DNA of 58,116 nucleotides, from NCBI GenBank assembly GCA_012267415.1, contig JAAXGN010000169.1:1-58116 (forward strand), in the 5' to 3' direction. The notes below the pieces were generated by a model. It ran no database searches, was not told the origin of the DNA, and saw only the letters and a list, made by a program, of their open reading frames with translations. Each line of letters opens with the position of its first letter. The stretch's first letter is position 1. The DNA is from Candidatus Poribacteria bacterium (GTDB lineage: Bacteria; Poribacteria; WGA-4E; WGA-3G). The position numbers and the translations under genes are program-made. Positions 1-9,435 of the stretch are shown here, one piece after another.

Positions 1-7
1 ATGATAT

Positions 8-79
8 ACCTTTCGCCCCTCTGGGGCTTACTCTGGTAATATCAACGTTTTCTATACACCTTTCGCCCCTCTGGGGCTT
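8..79. repeat. Pair of hairpin repeats, 50-bp period
   Basis: Two identical 22-nt units (8-29 and 58-79) begin ACCTTTCG and contain the palindrome GCCCC-TCT-GGGGC. They are spaced exactly 50 bp apart. A second pair with the same spacing but changed stem bases lies at 43569-43640. The stem is too short and lacks a T tract, so a terminator is unlikely; a REP-like repeat is the best description. Confidence 0.75.
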
Positions 80-334
80 GACATTTTACAGAAACCTACT
101 TCTCTCCTTACTCATGTGCTTCTACAAGAACTGGACACATCAGAAACATGTTTATTACTGAGTTTCATGTTAGAAGGATGATTATGCCAAAAACTTTACA
201 CACTCTATTGTAATTATTGCCTTGTATTGGCAAACAATGTAGAAGTGATTTCTATTCAGGGTGGGCCGGAATCTGTCAAAAATGAAGATGGCAAAAACGA
301 GATAACATACAATTCTTATGGAACCGCATTGAAG
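80..334. other. Intergenic stretch after smc with a TIR-like motif
   Basis: There is no convincing gene here. The ORF that begins around 227 runs antisense into the smc 3' end and is taken as a shadow. At 187-203 there is CCAAAAACTTTACACAC. This matches the terminal motif of the MITE-like elements at 25706-26039 and 52346-52680 and the mirror-image motif at 58047-58062. Confidence 0.4.
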
Positions 335-3300
335 TCAACGACGGAACTTATGCGAGATGATCTTAGACATGCCTGCTTGTTCCATTGTCACACCATACAT
401 CACGTCAGCTATTTCTACTGTTCGGTTGTTATGTGTGATAATTACAAACTGGGTGTTTTCTGCATAAGCGTTGATTAGATTTGAGAAACGTAGGACATTC
501 GCTTCGTCAAGGGCAGCATCGACTTCATCAAGGACACAGAAAGGACTCGGTTTCAATTTGAAGACAGCAAATAATAAACCGATAGCAACGAGTGAACGTT
601 CTCCGCCAGAGAGTTGTGTGATACTCTGTGGACGTTTCCCTGGCGGTCGTGCGATGATGTCAATTCCTGATTCGAGTATATCGGATTCGTCTGTTAGCCT
701 TAATTCTGTTTCTCCACCGCCAAAGAGTTGTGTGAATACTTCTTGGAAGTTAACTTTTACCTTTTCAAAGGAATTTAAGAATTCTTCACGTGAGGTTTCA
801 TTGATTTTCTTTATAGCCTTTTCTGTTGATTGGATGGACTGAACGATGTCATCCCGTTGTTCTACTTGGAAGTCTAATCTCTTCTGATGGTCTTGATGTG
901 CCTGTATCGCTTTGAGATTTACGGGACCCATTGCGGTAATATCCGCTTTCAACTTTTCAATTTTGTCCATCAAGTCAATCTCATCAAGTTCGGAGGTGGC
1001 AAGTGCAGAAGCGATACTTACTTCTTCCACATTTTGATCCTGTGGATCCGGTTTCTGTATTTCGTCTATGGAGACTTGATATTTGTCAAGGATACGGTTT
1101 GTAATAGACTTAAGGTCCATCTCAAGCTGAGTTGTTCTTATTTCGAGTTTTCTCCTATCACGGTTCTGCTTTTCAAATTGACTTCGTGTTTTCCGCATCT
1201 CCTTTTGAAGAGATTCGATCTCTTGTAGTAGTGATTTACGTTCTTCTTTTAAGGCTTCTAATCTTGCTTCCGCTTCCGCGCGGTCCCCTTCGATTTTTAG
1301 GAAGGTGCGTTGTGCTTCTTGTATTTCATCTGCGATTTCCAGTTTTTTCTGTTCATCAGAATCAATTATTGCTTGTTGTTCATCAATGATCTTTAGCACC
1401 TGCTGATGCTGTACATCAAAACCCTCAATTTCATTGGTCATATTTTCAGATTTTTGCCGTTGTCCAGCCAAAAAGATCTCCACATCTTGACATCTTTTGG
1501 CTAAATCCTCAAGTTTTCGTGTATCACTTTCCATCTGTTCGGAGATTCTTTGCATCCATTTTTCTTTATAATCTCGTTTTTTTGTCAGTTCCTCAATTTC
1601 AGTATTAAGTGTTTCCTTTTCCTCGCGTGTCAGTTCAAACTTCTGCTGAAGTTCAGTGTTCTGTTTTTCAAACCCATCAAGTTCATTTTGAAATCGTGTT
1701 ATGTTCTTATCCGCTTGCTCAATATCTTTGGTGATAGCGGTTTTCTCTATCTGTTTATCTTGTAATTCACCGAAGAGTTTTTGTCTTACAATCTGAGAAT
1801 CAGCAATAATGGAAGCGTAAGATTTGCTGTCTCTGTCTTTCTGATTGACAATCTGCTGTAATTCACCGATTTTATCTTTAAGTCCATCCAGTTCGTTTGC
1901 TCGACTCAGCAGTCCAGTTTTCTTTCTGTTGTTATAGCCTCCCGTGATGTCTCCTAAAGTATTTATGAGTTCACCTTCTAATGTCACCAATCTGGCATTG
2001 TGTCGGAATCTTTTGGTAAGTGCAATTGCGTCATCAAGGTTTTCAATGACGAGCGTGTTTCCTAATAGGTGCAGTATAGCGATTTCATAAATGTGCTCAT
2101 AGTCGACTAATTCTTCTGCTATGCCGATGACACCAGGTTCATCAAGCAGCCGATCATCAGAGAATGTTCTGCTTCTCAGTGTATCAAGGGGTAGAAACGT
2201 AACGATACCAGCACGGTTCTTTTTGAGATAGTCTATACCTCTCCTTACATCCATTGCTGTTTCAGTGATAACATTCTGGATACGACTGCCGAGTGCAACC
2301 TCTATTGCAACTTCAAATTCATTATCAGTTTGAATCAGCTCCGCCACGACACCGCATATTCCGCTGAATTGGTCTGGATAGTGTTCTTTTGCTTGCATAA
2401 TTGACCGGACACCAGCATAGTATCCTTCATAGGTGGCTTGTAGCTGCTCCAATGATCTGTATAGTGATGTGCTGCTGCCGAGTTTTTCTTGGTACCCCCG
2501 CATTTCGGTTTCAATCTTCCGGAGTGCATTTTCGGTCTCCTTTATTTTTTCTTCAACCTTCTCCTTTTCAGTCGTAATGTATATGATTTCTGACTCTAAC
2601 TTGGTAGCAGAGTGTTGCACGACTTCTCTTTCATCAGTTGCTATCTGTAATTCTGTTTTGAATTTCTGCGTTTTTTCCTGAAGTTGGTTGAGGCTGTCCT
2701 GAGAGTTTTTGACGGTATCCTCAATAGAGGTGCGTCTGTTCTCTCGTTTTGACAATTCTATCGTCATTTCCTGCATTTCAGTCTGTGCTTGTTGTATAGA
2801 CTGCTTAGTTTTATTGATGCCTGACTTTAAGTCTTCCAGGACCTGTTTCCGTGCAGATAAACGACTGTCCTCAATCTTTAATGAAGAGTCAAGTTTTTTC
2901 TGTTCTTGTATACGTTGGCGTTTAAGTGTTTGCAGGTCAGCGAGTTCAGCATTTCTTTCTTCAAGTGCCTGTTGTGCTCTTTCCCGTTGTTGCTTTAGAT
3001 TCAGTTGTTTTTCTTTGTGAAGGAATATTGTCCGTTCAACAGTCTCATTTCTTTTTGCGATGTTTCTAATTTCTTCTTCTTCTGCAGTGATTGCAGTATC
3101 TAATTTCGCTCTTTTCAAGGTATCATTTTCGATTTTCTCGTCCGCTTCTTGCATGAGTTGATTCGCGTCTGAGACTTCATTTTGAATAACATCTAATTTC
3201 CTCTGCATTTCGTTGTAATCAGCTGCCAGTTTTGCGTAATTACGATATGCTAACCCCAATTCTAACTGCTTCAATTCATCCTTTAGCGTCTGATTCTGCT

Positions 3301-3937
3301 GTGCTTGTGCTGCCTGTTCTTTTAGCGATTCGTTTTCTCTTTCTAATTCTTGTATGACATCATTGATTCGCACCAGGTTCTGTTTAGTTGCTTCTAATTT
3401 GCGTAAAGCTGTTTTCCGATTGTGTTTATATTTTGTTATTCCAGCGACTTCATCAAACAAGAATCGTCTTTCTTCAGGTCTCACGTTGAGTATCACATCA
3501 ATTTTGTTTTGCTCCATGACAGAATATGCATCGACCCCAACGCCAGTATCCATGAAGAGTTCGCTTATATCACGGAGTCTACACGGTGTTTTATTTATCA
3601 GGTAGCTGCTTTCACCATCCCGTGTAAGTTGTCGTGAGACTTCTACTTCAGGGGTTTCAATTGATAGATTCTGTGATATATTCGTAAAAGCGAGTGTTAC
3701 GCGTGCTCTTTGAGAGGGTTTAAAGTTTGCGCCACCATTGAATAGTAGGTCTCGCATGTTGGTACATCGCAGTGCGCGGGCACTCTGTTCACCAAGCACC
3801 CAGCGTATAGCATCAGAGACGTTACTTTTACCGCACCCATTCGGACCAACAATTGCAGTTATGCCCGGTTCCAATACTAATTCGACTTCTTCAGCAAAAC
3901 TCTTGAATCCACTGATTTTGATGCTCTTTAAATACAA
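335..3937 (-). CDS. smc: Chromosome segregation ATPase SMC
   Basis: A full-length 1200-residue SMC, the core of the condensin-like complex that compacts and segregates the chromosome with ScpA and ScpB (neither is in the window). The N-terminal head has the Walker A GPNGCGKS at residues 31-38. Two long coiled-coil arms, rich in Glu, Gln, Lys and Leu, flank a hinge at about residues 510-660. The C-terminal head carries the ABC signature LSGGERS and the Walker B region CVLDEVDAALD. Length and domain order are normal. The start is ATG at a short conserved N-terminus, MYLKSIKISGFKSF. The gene lies 110 bp downstream of comF on the same strand and is probably co-transcribed from the promoter at 4832-4860. 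The stop is TGA. Identification is essentially certain. Confidence 0.97.
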   Translation of the reverse strand: MYLKSIKISGFKSFAEEVELVLEPGITAIVGPNGCGKSNVSDAIRWVLGEQSARALRCTNMRDLLFNGGANFKPSQRARVTLAFTNISQNLSIETPEVEVSRQLTRDGESSYLINKTPCRLRDISELFMDTGVGVDAYSVMEQNKIDVILNVRPEERRFLFDEVAGITKYKHNRKTALRKLEATKQNLVRINDVIQELERENESLKEQAAQAQQNQTLKDELKQLELGLAYRNYAKLAADYNEMQRKLDVIQNEVSDANQLMQEADEKIENDTLKRAKLDTAITAEEEEIRNIAKRNETVERTIFLHKEKQLNLKQQRERAQQALEERNAELADLQTLKRQRIQEQKKLDSSLKIEDSRLSARKQVLEDLKSGINKTKQSIQQAQTEMQEMTIELSKRENRRTSIEDTVKNSQDSLNQLQEKTQKFKTELQIATDEREVVQHSATKLESEIIYITTEKEKVEEKIKETENALRKIETEMRGYQEKLGSSTSLYRSLEQLQATYEGYYAGVRSIMQAKEHYPDQFSGICGVVAELIQTDNEFEVAIEVALGSRIQNVITETAMDVRRGIDYLKKNRAGIVTFLPLDTLRSRTFSDDRLLDEPGVIGIAEELVDYEHIYEIAILHLLGNTLVIENLDDAIALTKRFRHNARLVTLEGELINTLGDITGGYNNRKKTGLLSRANELDGLKDKIGELQQIVNQKDRDSKSYASIIADSQIVRQKLFGELQDKQIEKTAITKDIEQADKNITRFQNELDGFEKQNTELQQKFELTREEKETLNTEIEELTKKRDYKEKWMQRISEQMESDTRKLEDLAKRCQDVEIFLAGQRQKSENMTNEIEGFDVQHQQVLKIIDEQQAIIDSDEQKKLEIADEIQEAQRTFLKIEGDRAEAEARLEALKEERKSLLQEIESLQKEMRKTRSQFEKQNRDRRKLEIRTTQLEMDLKSITNRILDKYQVSIDEIQKPDPQDQNVEEVSIASALATSELDEIDLMDKIEKLKADITAMGPVNLKAIQAHQDHQKRLDFQVEQRDDIVQSIQSTEKAIKKINETSREEFLNSFEKVKVNFQEVFTQLFGGGETELRLTDESDILESGIDIIARPPGKRPQSITQLSGGERSLVAIGLLFAVFKLKPSPFCVLDEVDAALDEANVLRFSNLINAYAENTQFVIITHNNRTVEIADVMYGVTMEQAGMSKIISHKFRR

Positions 3938-4047
3938 ATGGCACCTCCGGAAGACTATAGCAAATTATTGCTTGTTTCCTTAACGGTATATTATCTCACA
4001 TTTAACTTACTATTTATTACATAATTTACGTAAATTGTGTGTTTAGG

Positions 4048-4797
4048 TTACAACCGAGTCATTGGTGTATGGGGTGTCCGCGCAAGCGTTAGCACATCAA
4101 TTTCAGTTGGGTCAGCTTCCCATAGGACATTGACTGCTTCTTGGATGGTAGCACCCGTTGTAAAAACATCGTCAAACACGAGTAGTTTTTTGGCTTGGAG
4201 CTGCTCTCTCTTTTCTAAACCGAAAGCACCAATTATGTTACTTTTTCGTTTTTCTCTATCAAGACTACTTTGAGGGGAAGTGTTCTTTCTCCTAATCAAC
4301 AGATCGGTTCTGACTTCAACCTGGCAATTCTCTGCGATTCCATTTGAAAGGATAATTGACTGATTGAACCCTCGTTCATTCAACCGTATTTTATGTATTG
4401 GAATTGGTATGATGTAATCATATTCGGTCATGTTGCAATTCGATGGTATATGTTCAATAAGCAATTGTATCAGATATTTTGCTACATTTTTCCGTTTTTC
4501 GAATTTGAACTGATGTATCGCTTGTTGCAACGCACCATCGTATAGTGCGATAGTCCGTAGTTTTCCATAACGTGGCGGGTTCGCGTCACAATCTGCACAG
4601 GTTCCATCAATGTTAGGTGTTCCGCAGATTTCACAGAATGGTGGTTTGATAAAATCTATGCTATCCCAACAGACATTACATAAGAATGGCACTGCATATA
4701 GTCCAATCTGATTTTCACAGATTCTGCACTGTGTGGGATATAAGAAATTGATTGCAGTGTTGAAGGTCTGCTGTAAGAAATCTGTTCTTAGTCTCAT
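4048..4797 (-). CDS. comF: ComF family phosphoribosyltransferase-like protein
   Basis: About 249 residues with ComF architecture. An N-terminal zinc-ribbon-like part carries several Cys pairs (CRIC, CNVC, CEIC, CADC). It is followed by a phosphoribosyltransferase domain with the PRPP-binding loop LLVFDDVFTTGAT. Family members take part in natural transformation, although many bacteria with ComF are not known to be competent. I place the start at the ATG at 4797. The open frame extends to a TTG at 4860, but that TTG is the first half of a TTGACA -35 box with a TATATT -10 box 17 bp away. The upstream codons would therefore be promoter, not coding. smc follows on the same strand. Confidence 0.88.
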   Translation of the reverse strand: MRLRTDFLQQTFNTAINFLYPTQCRICENQIGLYAVPFLCNVCWDSIDFIKPPFCEICGTPNIDGTCADCDANPPRYGKLRTIALYDGALQQAIHQFKFEKRKNVAKYLIQLLIEHIPSNCNMTEYDYIIPIPIHKIRLNERGFNQSIILSNGIAENCQVEVRTDLLIRRKNTSPQSSLDREKRKSNIIGAFGLEKREQLQAKKLLVFDDVFTTGATIQEAVNVLWEADPTEIDVLTLARTPHTPMTRL

Positions 4798-4831
4798 TAG
4801 AATAACGTGCTTCTCAATTTTATTGGTAATT

Positions 4832-4860
4832 AATATAGCACACGTAGGACAAGTTGTCAA
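4832..4860 (-). promoter_or_regulatory. Sigma70-type promoter for comF-smc
   Basis: Read on the minus strand: TTGACA (4860-4855), a 17-bp spacer, then TATATT (4837-4832). The predicted transcription start is about 30 nt upstream of the comF ATG at 4797. The perfect -35 and ideal spacing make this one of the clearest promoters in the window. Confidence 0.75.
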
Positions 4861-4890
4861 GCAGGATGATTATGTTGTTGCTGTGATGAT

Positions 4891-4920
4891 TTGACTTAAG
4901 TATATGTCTTGTGTTAAAAT
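4891..4920 (+). promoter_or_regulatory. Putative promoter for the restriction-modification methyltransferase
   Basis: TTGACT at 4891-4896, then an 18-bp spacer and TAAAAT at 4915-4920. It is divergent from the comF-smc promoter and about 160 bp upstream of the methyltransferase. A 40-codon ORF (4944-5066) lies in the leader, but it has no good ribosome site and no recognisable motif, so I do not call it as a gene. Confidence 0.5.
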
Positions 4921-5080
4921 TATTAAATAGCACTGCGAAATTCATGAAAATAATGACCCTATGGATTACAGGAAGAACACTACTTAGAACAACTGTAGAT
5001 ACTAAGGAGATTAGAAAATATCTGAAAGATAATGAGACAGAAGAAGTAATAAGCACACCAAATTAGAAGGAAATGTTAGC

Positions 5081-6145
5081 ATGACAAATCGAGAATTAAT
5101 TTTTAGCGTCCTTAATGGAAGTCAGAAGAACGGGTTATTGACAGGAAATTGCGAAGATATTTTGACTGAATTCCCTGATAAGAGTGTCGGTTGCGTTATA
5201 ACTTCGCCTCCGTACTGGCAGATGAGAAAATATCACACAAATGGAAATGATCCTGATGCAATGATTGGTGAGGAAAAAACTCCTGAGGAATATGTGAAAA
5301 GACTTTCTAAAATCTTTCACCAGATAAAGAGGATATTAAAAACAGATGGTTCAGTATGGTTAAATCTTGGCGATAAATATCATAACAAAAATCTCATGGG
5401 AATGCCTTGGCGGGTTGCGATCGCTATGCAGGAAGATGGATGGATTCTTAGGAACGATGTTATTTGGCATCAAATGAGAGGAACACAAAGTGCAAAAGAT
5501 AGACTCAGAGATGTCCATGAACACGTATTTCACTTTGTTAAGAATAAAAAGTATTATTATGACACTGACATTATCAGGATTAAACCTAGGAAACTTCCAA
5601 CAGTCAATGGGAAAGAAGTTATTTCTGCTACGGGTGTCAGTGGAAAAAAATACCGCAGACAGATTCTTGAGTCTAAGGAATTAAATGAACAAGAACGCAC
5701 AGCCGCGATAACGGCACTTGACCAGACTTTAGAGAAAATGAGGGAAGGCGAGTTAGTTGATTTTAGAATGACGATTAGAGGAAAACAACGGACCTTCCAT
5801 AGTGACAATTTGGAGATTAGCGGAAGAGCCAAAGAATTAAAAACAAAAGGTTTCTTTATCACAACGAGCAACGCCAAAGGACATTTGCCTACTGATATTT
5901 GGAATATTGTTCCAGAGGATGAATGGAGAAAAGATGTACATTATGCGGTATTTCCAACTAAGTTATTAGAGTTACCGATTAAAGCAACCAGTCAAGTTGG
6001 TAGTGTTATCCTCGATCCATTTATGGGGACAGGAAGTACGTTGGTAGCTGCTAATCAACTTAACAGGCAAGGACTCGGAATTGAGTTAAGTGAAAAATAT
6101 GTGGAGATTGCCAGAAACAGGTTAAGTACTCCTCAATTATTTTGA
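5081..6145 (+). CDS. Site-specific DNA methyltransferase, beta class (R-M system)
   Basis: 354 residues. Catalytic motif IV, TSPPYW, is at residues 41-46. The AdoMet-binding motif I, DPFMGTGST, is near residue 315, so motif IV precedes motif I, the beta-class order. SPPYW is common in N4-cytosine enzymes, but N6-adenine specificity cannot be excluded. The central part (about 150-290) would hold target recognition. The gene starts 14 bp after a short leader ORF, with AGAAGGAAA as ribosome site. Its 3' end overlaps by 9 bp with the convergent NotI-like endonuclease gene, so the two form a compact type II system in which this enzyme would protect host sites from its partner. Confidence 0.9.
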   Translation: MTNRELIFSVLNGSQKNGLLTGNCEDILTEFPDKSVGCVITSPPYWQMRKYHTNGNDPDAMIGEEKTPEEYVKRLSKIFHQIKRILKTDGSVWLNLGDKYHNKNLMGMPWRVAIAMQEDGWILRNDVIWHQMRGTQSAKDRLRDVHEHVFHFVKNKKYYYDTDIIRIKPRKLPTVNGKEVISATGVSGKKYRRQILESKELNEQERTAAITALDQTLEKMREGELVDFRMTIRGKQRTFHSDNLEISGRAKELKTKGFFITTSNAKGHLPTDIWNIVPEDEWRKDVHYAVFPTKLLELPIKATSQVGSVILDPFMGTGSTLVAANQLNRQGLGIELSEKYVEIARNRLSTPQLF

Positions 6146-6994
6146 GAAGTTGAGTCGTTTATTAATGTTATTTTCAAATTCATCAATGGAGGGAAATTTA
6201 TCTTCATGAGCACCACCTAATATTTTTCGAATGCCTTCTATATTTGTGCTCACTCGCTTGTTAAATTCTAGCTGCCAAGTCTTTGATCCTTTATTCCATA
6301 TCATCCGAAAAGTACAAAAATGGATAGCATCATTATCTCTCACTTCATGTAAGTCCTGGGCATCAGTATTAGACTGAATATATTCTAGCCCAACATCCTG
6401 CATTACGAACACTATTTTTTTACCCCAACTTTCAATTACCATTCCCTTTTTATAAACCTGCTGCATCATCGTTTTGATGTACTGATTCGCCCAATTTATT
6501 CCATATTTATAGGTTCTCTTTTGAAAACTTCCGGTCTGTTTGAAGTCTAAGACTGCTTGCCAAGGTGTTCCAGTCGTTCCAGCAGCCTGAAATTCAACAC
6601 ATAGGAAATCCTCAATTTTATCTTCTTTCATTTTGGCGGCGACAAAATCGATACTTCCTGCCACTCCACAAGATACTTCAGATGCCCATTTTACCTCATA
6701 CCCATCTGGTAAACTACCAAAGTATAGTTCCTTAATAGAATTATAGATGATAGGTTCTTCAAGCCGATGAGGACATATAATAACAGGCTTTATCTTTTCA
6801 TAAAAGTTGCCTTTGTAGCCAACCGAGCAGACTCCAATTTTAATTTCGGGTTGACTTTTCCGAGGTTTTTTACATTCACCTTTCAAGAAGGGACAGTACT
6901 GTTTTTCCCTTATCGTCTGTACAACTGAGTCTTTGATAATGTAAGGATAACCAAATAACTCCGTTGGATGCTGAGTAAATTTAGGTTCTTCCAA
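6137..6994 (-). CDS. NotI-family type II restriction endonuclease
   Basis: 285 residues resembling the NotI endonuclease family. Four cysteines (C34, C41, C56, C74, in the contexts YCPF, ECKK, GVCS and ICPHR) fit the Cys4 iron site known in NotI. The sequence GSIDFV then FLCVEFQA supplies a PD-(D/E)xK-type core with D116, E134 and Q136, the E-x-Q variant also used by NotI. The start is TTG at 6994 with AGGAGA six bases upstream. The gene is convergent with, and overlaps, a DNA methyltransferase, as expected for a restriction partner. NotI cuts GCGGCCGC; whether this enzyme shares that site is unknown. I did not see that octamer in this window, which is uninformative at this length and base composition. 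Confidence 0.8.
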   Translation of the reverse strand: MEEPKFTQHPTELFGYPYIIKDSVVQTIREKQYCPFLKGECKKPRKSQPEIKIGVCSVGYKGNFYEKIKPVIICPHRLEEPIIYNSIKELYFGSLPDGYEVKWASEVSCGVAGSIDFVAAKMKEDKIEDFLCVEFQAAGTTGTPWQAVLDFKQTGSFQKRTYKYGINWANQYIKTMMQQVYKKGMVIESWGKKIVFVMQDVGLEYIQSNTDAQDLHEVRDNDAIHFCTFRMIWNKGSKTWQLEFNKRVSTNIEGIRKILGGAHEDKFPSIDEFENNINKRLNFSK

Positions 6995-7040
6995 GACTAT
7001 TCTCCTATAAACACCCCAAGAATAGAGTAGGTTAGGACAT

Positions 7041-7075
7041 ATAATATACTATTCTCCCAGACTTATAGTATATCA
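7041..7075. promoter_or_regulatory. Inverted repeat upstream of the NotI-like gene
   Basis: Upstream of the endonuclease start there is an AT-rich inverted repeat, TATACTAT and ATAGTATA, around a short loop. The same segment contains GACTTATAGT, which resembles the C-box half-sites used by controller proteins of some restriction systems. No controller gene is present nearby, so a regulatory role is only a guess. Confidence 0.25.
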
Positions 7076-7168
7076 GATAGTACTGAGAATTACAAGACTG
7101 ACATTAATCATTTAATCACGATCGACATTCTGTGGCAAAGGTTAGTGGGTATAGTGCTATAATTCCTT

Positions 7169-7197
7169 TTTACAAGCACAATTACTTGTGATATGAT
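7169..7197 (+). promoter_or_regulatory. Putative promoter for the DUF547 gene
   Basis: TTTACA at 7169-7174, a 17-bp spacer, and TATGAT at 7192-7197. The position is right for the coding start at 7224. Confidence 0.5.
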
Positions 7198-7223
7198 AAA
7201 ATAGATAAATGGGGAATGGAATA

Positions 7224-8018
7224 ATGAAGAAGATAATCCTGATTGCGTGTCTGTTGATACTGTCTCTTATCAGTATAATATTTCTATATCACTACAGAGT
7301 TGAGACTGATGTTAGATCTGATCAGCAACACTCAGATGCACCTTTCTCTCACGACCTTCTTGATCAAGTGTATAAAGAACATGTGGAGAATGGACAAGTG
7401 CATTACACAAACCTTAAAGCAAATCCAGAAAAACTTGAAGACTATTTGGATGTATTGGCAGGGGCAAATCTTGAAGAGATGTCATTTGCAGAACAGTTAG
7501 CGTTCTGGATTAATGCCTACAATGCACTTGTGATTAAAGGTGTAATTGACCATTATCCGACAAAGAGTGTCCGAAGTGTGAAGCTGTTTGGCGGCTTTTT
7601 CTCACGGTTAAAATTCAACGTTGCGGGGGAAATGTATACGTTGAATCAGATTGAACACGATATCATCAGGACAGAATTTGTAGATGCACGTGTGCATTTT
7701 GCTCTTGTATGTGCCTCCAAAAGTTGTCCACCCTTGGCGGAGACTGTATTTTTGCCAGAAACAATTGAGGAGCAGTTGGATGACGTAACACTAAAGTTTA
7801 TTGCAGATCCAGAAAAGGTCAGGTTAAACCGGAACGAAAACATCGTCTATCTGTCAAAGATATTCAAATGGTATGAAACGGATTTTACAGAAGGTTATGA
7901 TGGTGTAGCGGATTTTCTCGCTGATTATTTACCACCAGAGGATGCCGAGTTTGTGCTAAAGGAAGATGTTACGTTTCAATATTTGGATTATGATTGGTCA
8001 TTAAACGATATAAAATAA
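7224..8018 (+). CDS. DUF547 domain protein, membrane-anchored or secreted
   Basis: 264 residues. The N-terminus MKKIILIACLLILSL followed by more hydrophobic residues is a signal peptide or signal anchor. The rest is a DUF547 domain, recognisable from FWINAYNALVIKG, the LNQIEHDIIR segment and the cysteine motif CASKSCPPL. The biochemical role of DUF547 is not established. I use the ATG at 7224, preceded by GGGGAATGGA, rather than the ATG at 7209, because it starts with the typical MKK of a signal peptide. It appears to be a single-gene unit; a hairpin follows at 8029-8053. Confidence 0.8.
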   Translation: MKKIILIACLLILSLISIIFLYHYRVETDVRSDQQHSDAPFSHDLLDQVYKEHVENGQVHYTNLKANPEKLEDYLDVLAGANLEEMSFAEQLAFWINAYNALVIKGVIDHYPTKSVRSVKLFGGFFSRLKFNVAGEMYTLNQIEHDIIRTEFVDARVHFALVCASKSCPPLAETVFLPETIEEQLDDVTLKFIADPEKVRLNRNENIVYLSKIFKWYETDFTEGYDGVADFLADYLPPEDAEFVLKEDVTFQYLDYDWSLNDIK

Positions 8019-8028
8019 AGAGGAGAAA

Positions 8029-8053
8029 TATCGGTAAACTCTTAATACCGATA
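8029..8053. other. Hairpin after the DUF547 gene
   Basis: Perfect 8-bp inverted repeat TATCGGTA (8029-8036) and TACCGATA (8046-8053) with a 9-nt loop. There is no T run after it, so it is a weak terminator candidate. It could also belong to the adjoining insertion element. Confidence 0.35.
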
Positions 8054-8087
8054 GTGCCAAAATATATTTTGAGGTGATTGTCATAGT

Positions 8088-9430
8088 ACCCACTACCTAA
8101 AGGTAGGGGCTTGTGCTTCGTAGCAATCCAGAACTATTGCTCCACAGAGGCTGCTAAGCCAGCCTTAAGAATGTTGATAGCAGCATTGATGTCCCTGTCG
8201 TGTTCAGCATAACATTTAGGACAAGTCCAGCATCTATCATTGAGAGTTAAGTTATCGTTTTTATGTCCGCATTTAGAACAAGGTTTAGTCGTAGCAGTCC
8301 ACTGATCTATAGGATGGAACTTTTTAGTATGTTTAACACACTTATATTCCAACATTGTGAAGAATTGATAAGGTGCAAGGTCGCTAATCTTGCGTCCCCA
8401 CAATCTTTTCATACCGTCAATGTTAAGTGTTTCGGCAACGATAATGTCAAAACGCCTACAAAGTCTGGTGGCAAGTTTCCATTGCCAATCAAGACGTTGG
8501 TTAGCAACTTTCCTATAATGTCGTGCGAGCTTGCGGACTGCTCTATACCAGTTGTTAGAACCTTTACTTTTGCGACTCAACGATTTATTCAGAGACCGCA
8601 ATGTATTCAAGGATTGTTTCAAAAACTCTGGTGCTTGTATCTTATCACCATTGCTCAATGTCAGAAACGCCTTCAGTCCGAAGTCTATACCAACGCTCTC
8701 ACCTGTGTGCGTAAAGGGTTCGGTAGAAGTGTCGTCCGTGATAACACAAAGCCAATAGTCGCCAGCAGCGTCACGAAGGATTTGGATATAGCGGACATCT
8801 CCGTGCCACTGACGATGTTGATGGAAAGAATACCAGATTTTATCAAACTTCAACTTTTGTTCTTTTTCATGCCAAGACTTAAAAGAGATACGGACACGTC
8901 CGTTCTCAAGTTTGTATCCACTTGGGAACTTAGCAGAACGATACCGGTGTTTTCTTTTGTATTTCGGTTTACCCGATTCATTCTTAAAGAACCTATCCTA
9001 CGCATCATCAAGTCGGATAATAACAGTGTCAAGTGTGTCACGTGGTATCCAAGCCCAATGTTTGTGGGTGGTATGAAGGCGTTTCGTAAGATGTGGTTGC
9101 AGTCTATATCTGCCAGCATATTTACCATAAATCCGATAATACCTATTTTCAAGAGCAAGAAAATAGTTGTGGACATCAGCAAGTTCGTCCAGCATATTAC
9201 CAAATTTCTTGTTCTTCTTGTGCGTGCGTATTTTGTATTTGTATGTTCTCATGGTTTCACTGTATCGGTAAAGTTTCTGTATCCCTTTGTGAGAGGTGTG
9301 CAGATGCTCACAACACCTGCACTGATACAGTATTAGTATTGTACGATATTTTTACTAAAAAGTCAAGTTTGTTTTTATAGGAGGCGGTGTTTCCTCCCCC
9401 GTCTAAAGACAGGGGTTTCCACACCGAATA
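8088..9430 (-). mobile_element. IS200/IS605-type tnpB-only insertion element
   Basis: The element consists of one tnpB gene with subterminal hairpins at both ends. The downstream end (low coordinates) has CTACCT-AA-AGGTAG at 8093-8106. The upstream end has CCCC-GTCT-AA-AGAC-A-GGGG at 9397-9415, enclosed by CGGTGT (9385-9390) and ACACCG (9421-9426). There is no tnpA. Subterminal hairpins instead of terminal inverted repeats are typical of this family. The region from the tnpB 3' end to about 8090 is where a guide omega-RNA would be encoded. Exact ends are inferred from the hairpins. Confidence 0.75.
8134..9252 (-). pseudogene. tnpB: TnpB-type RNA-guided nuclease interrupted by an in-frame TAG
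   Basis: The frame runs from the ATG at 9252 to 8134 (about 372 codons) with a single TAG at codon 85 (8998-9000 on the plus strand). Reading through the stop, the protein continues as DRFFKNESGKPKYKRKHR, so the frame is unbroken. The RuvC-like residues are intact: D in GIDFGLK, E in IVAETLNIDG, D in HDRDINAAINI. The zinc finger CSKCG...CWTCPKC is also intact. Only the nonsense codon inactivates it. Separate expression of the C-terminal part would lack the N-terminal domain. The host uses TAG as a normal stop elsewhere, so suppression is not the default reading. Confidence 0.85.
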
Positions 9431-9435
9431 TTTTG

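Noticed and set aside
4798..4860. Longer ComF start at TTG 4860
   Set aside because: The TTG is part of a TTGACA -35 box with TATATT 17 bp away; the conserved protein begins later.
4944..5066. 40-codon ORF before the methyltransferase as a controller protein
   Set aside because: No helix-turn-helix, no ribosome site, and no recognisable similarity.
8263..9336. 357-codon plus-strand ORF opposite tnpB
   Set aside because: It is an antisense shadow of the tnpB frame; the tnpB motifs are on the minus strand.
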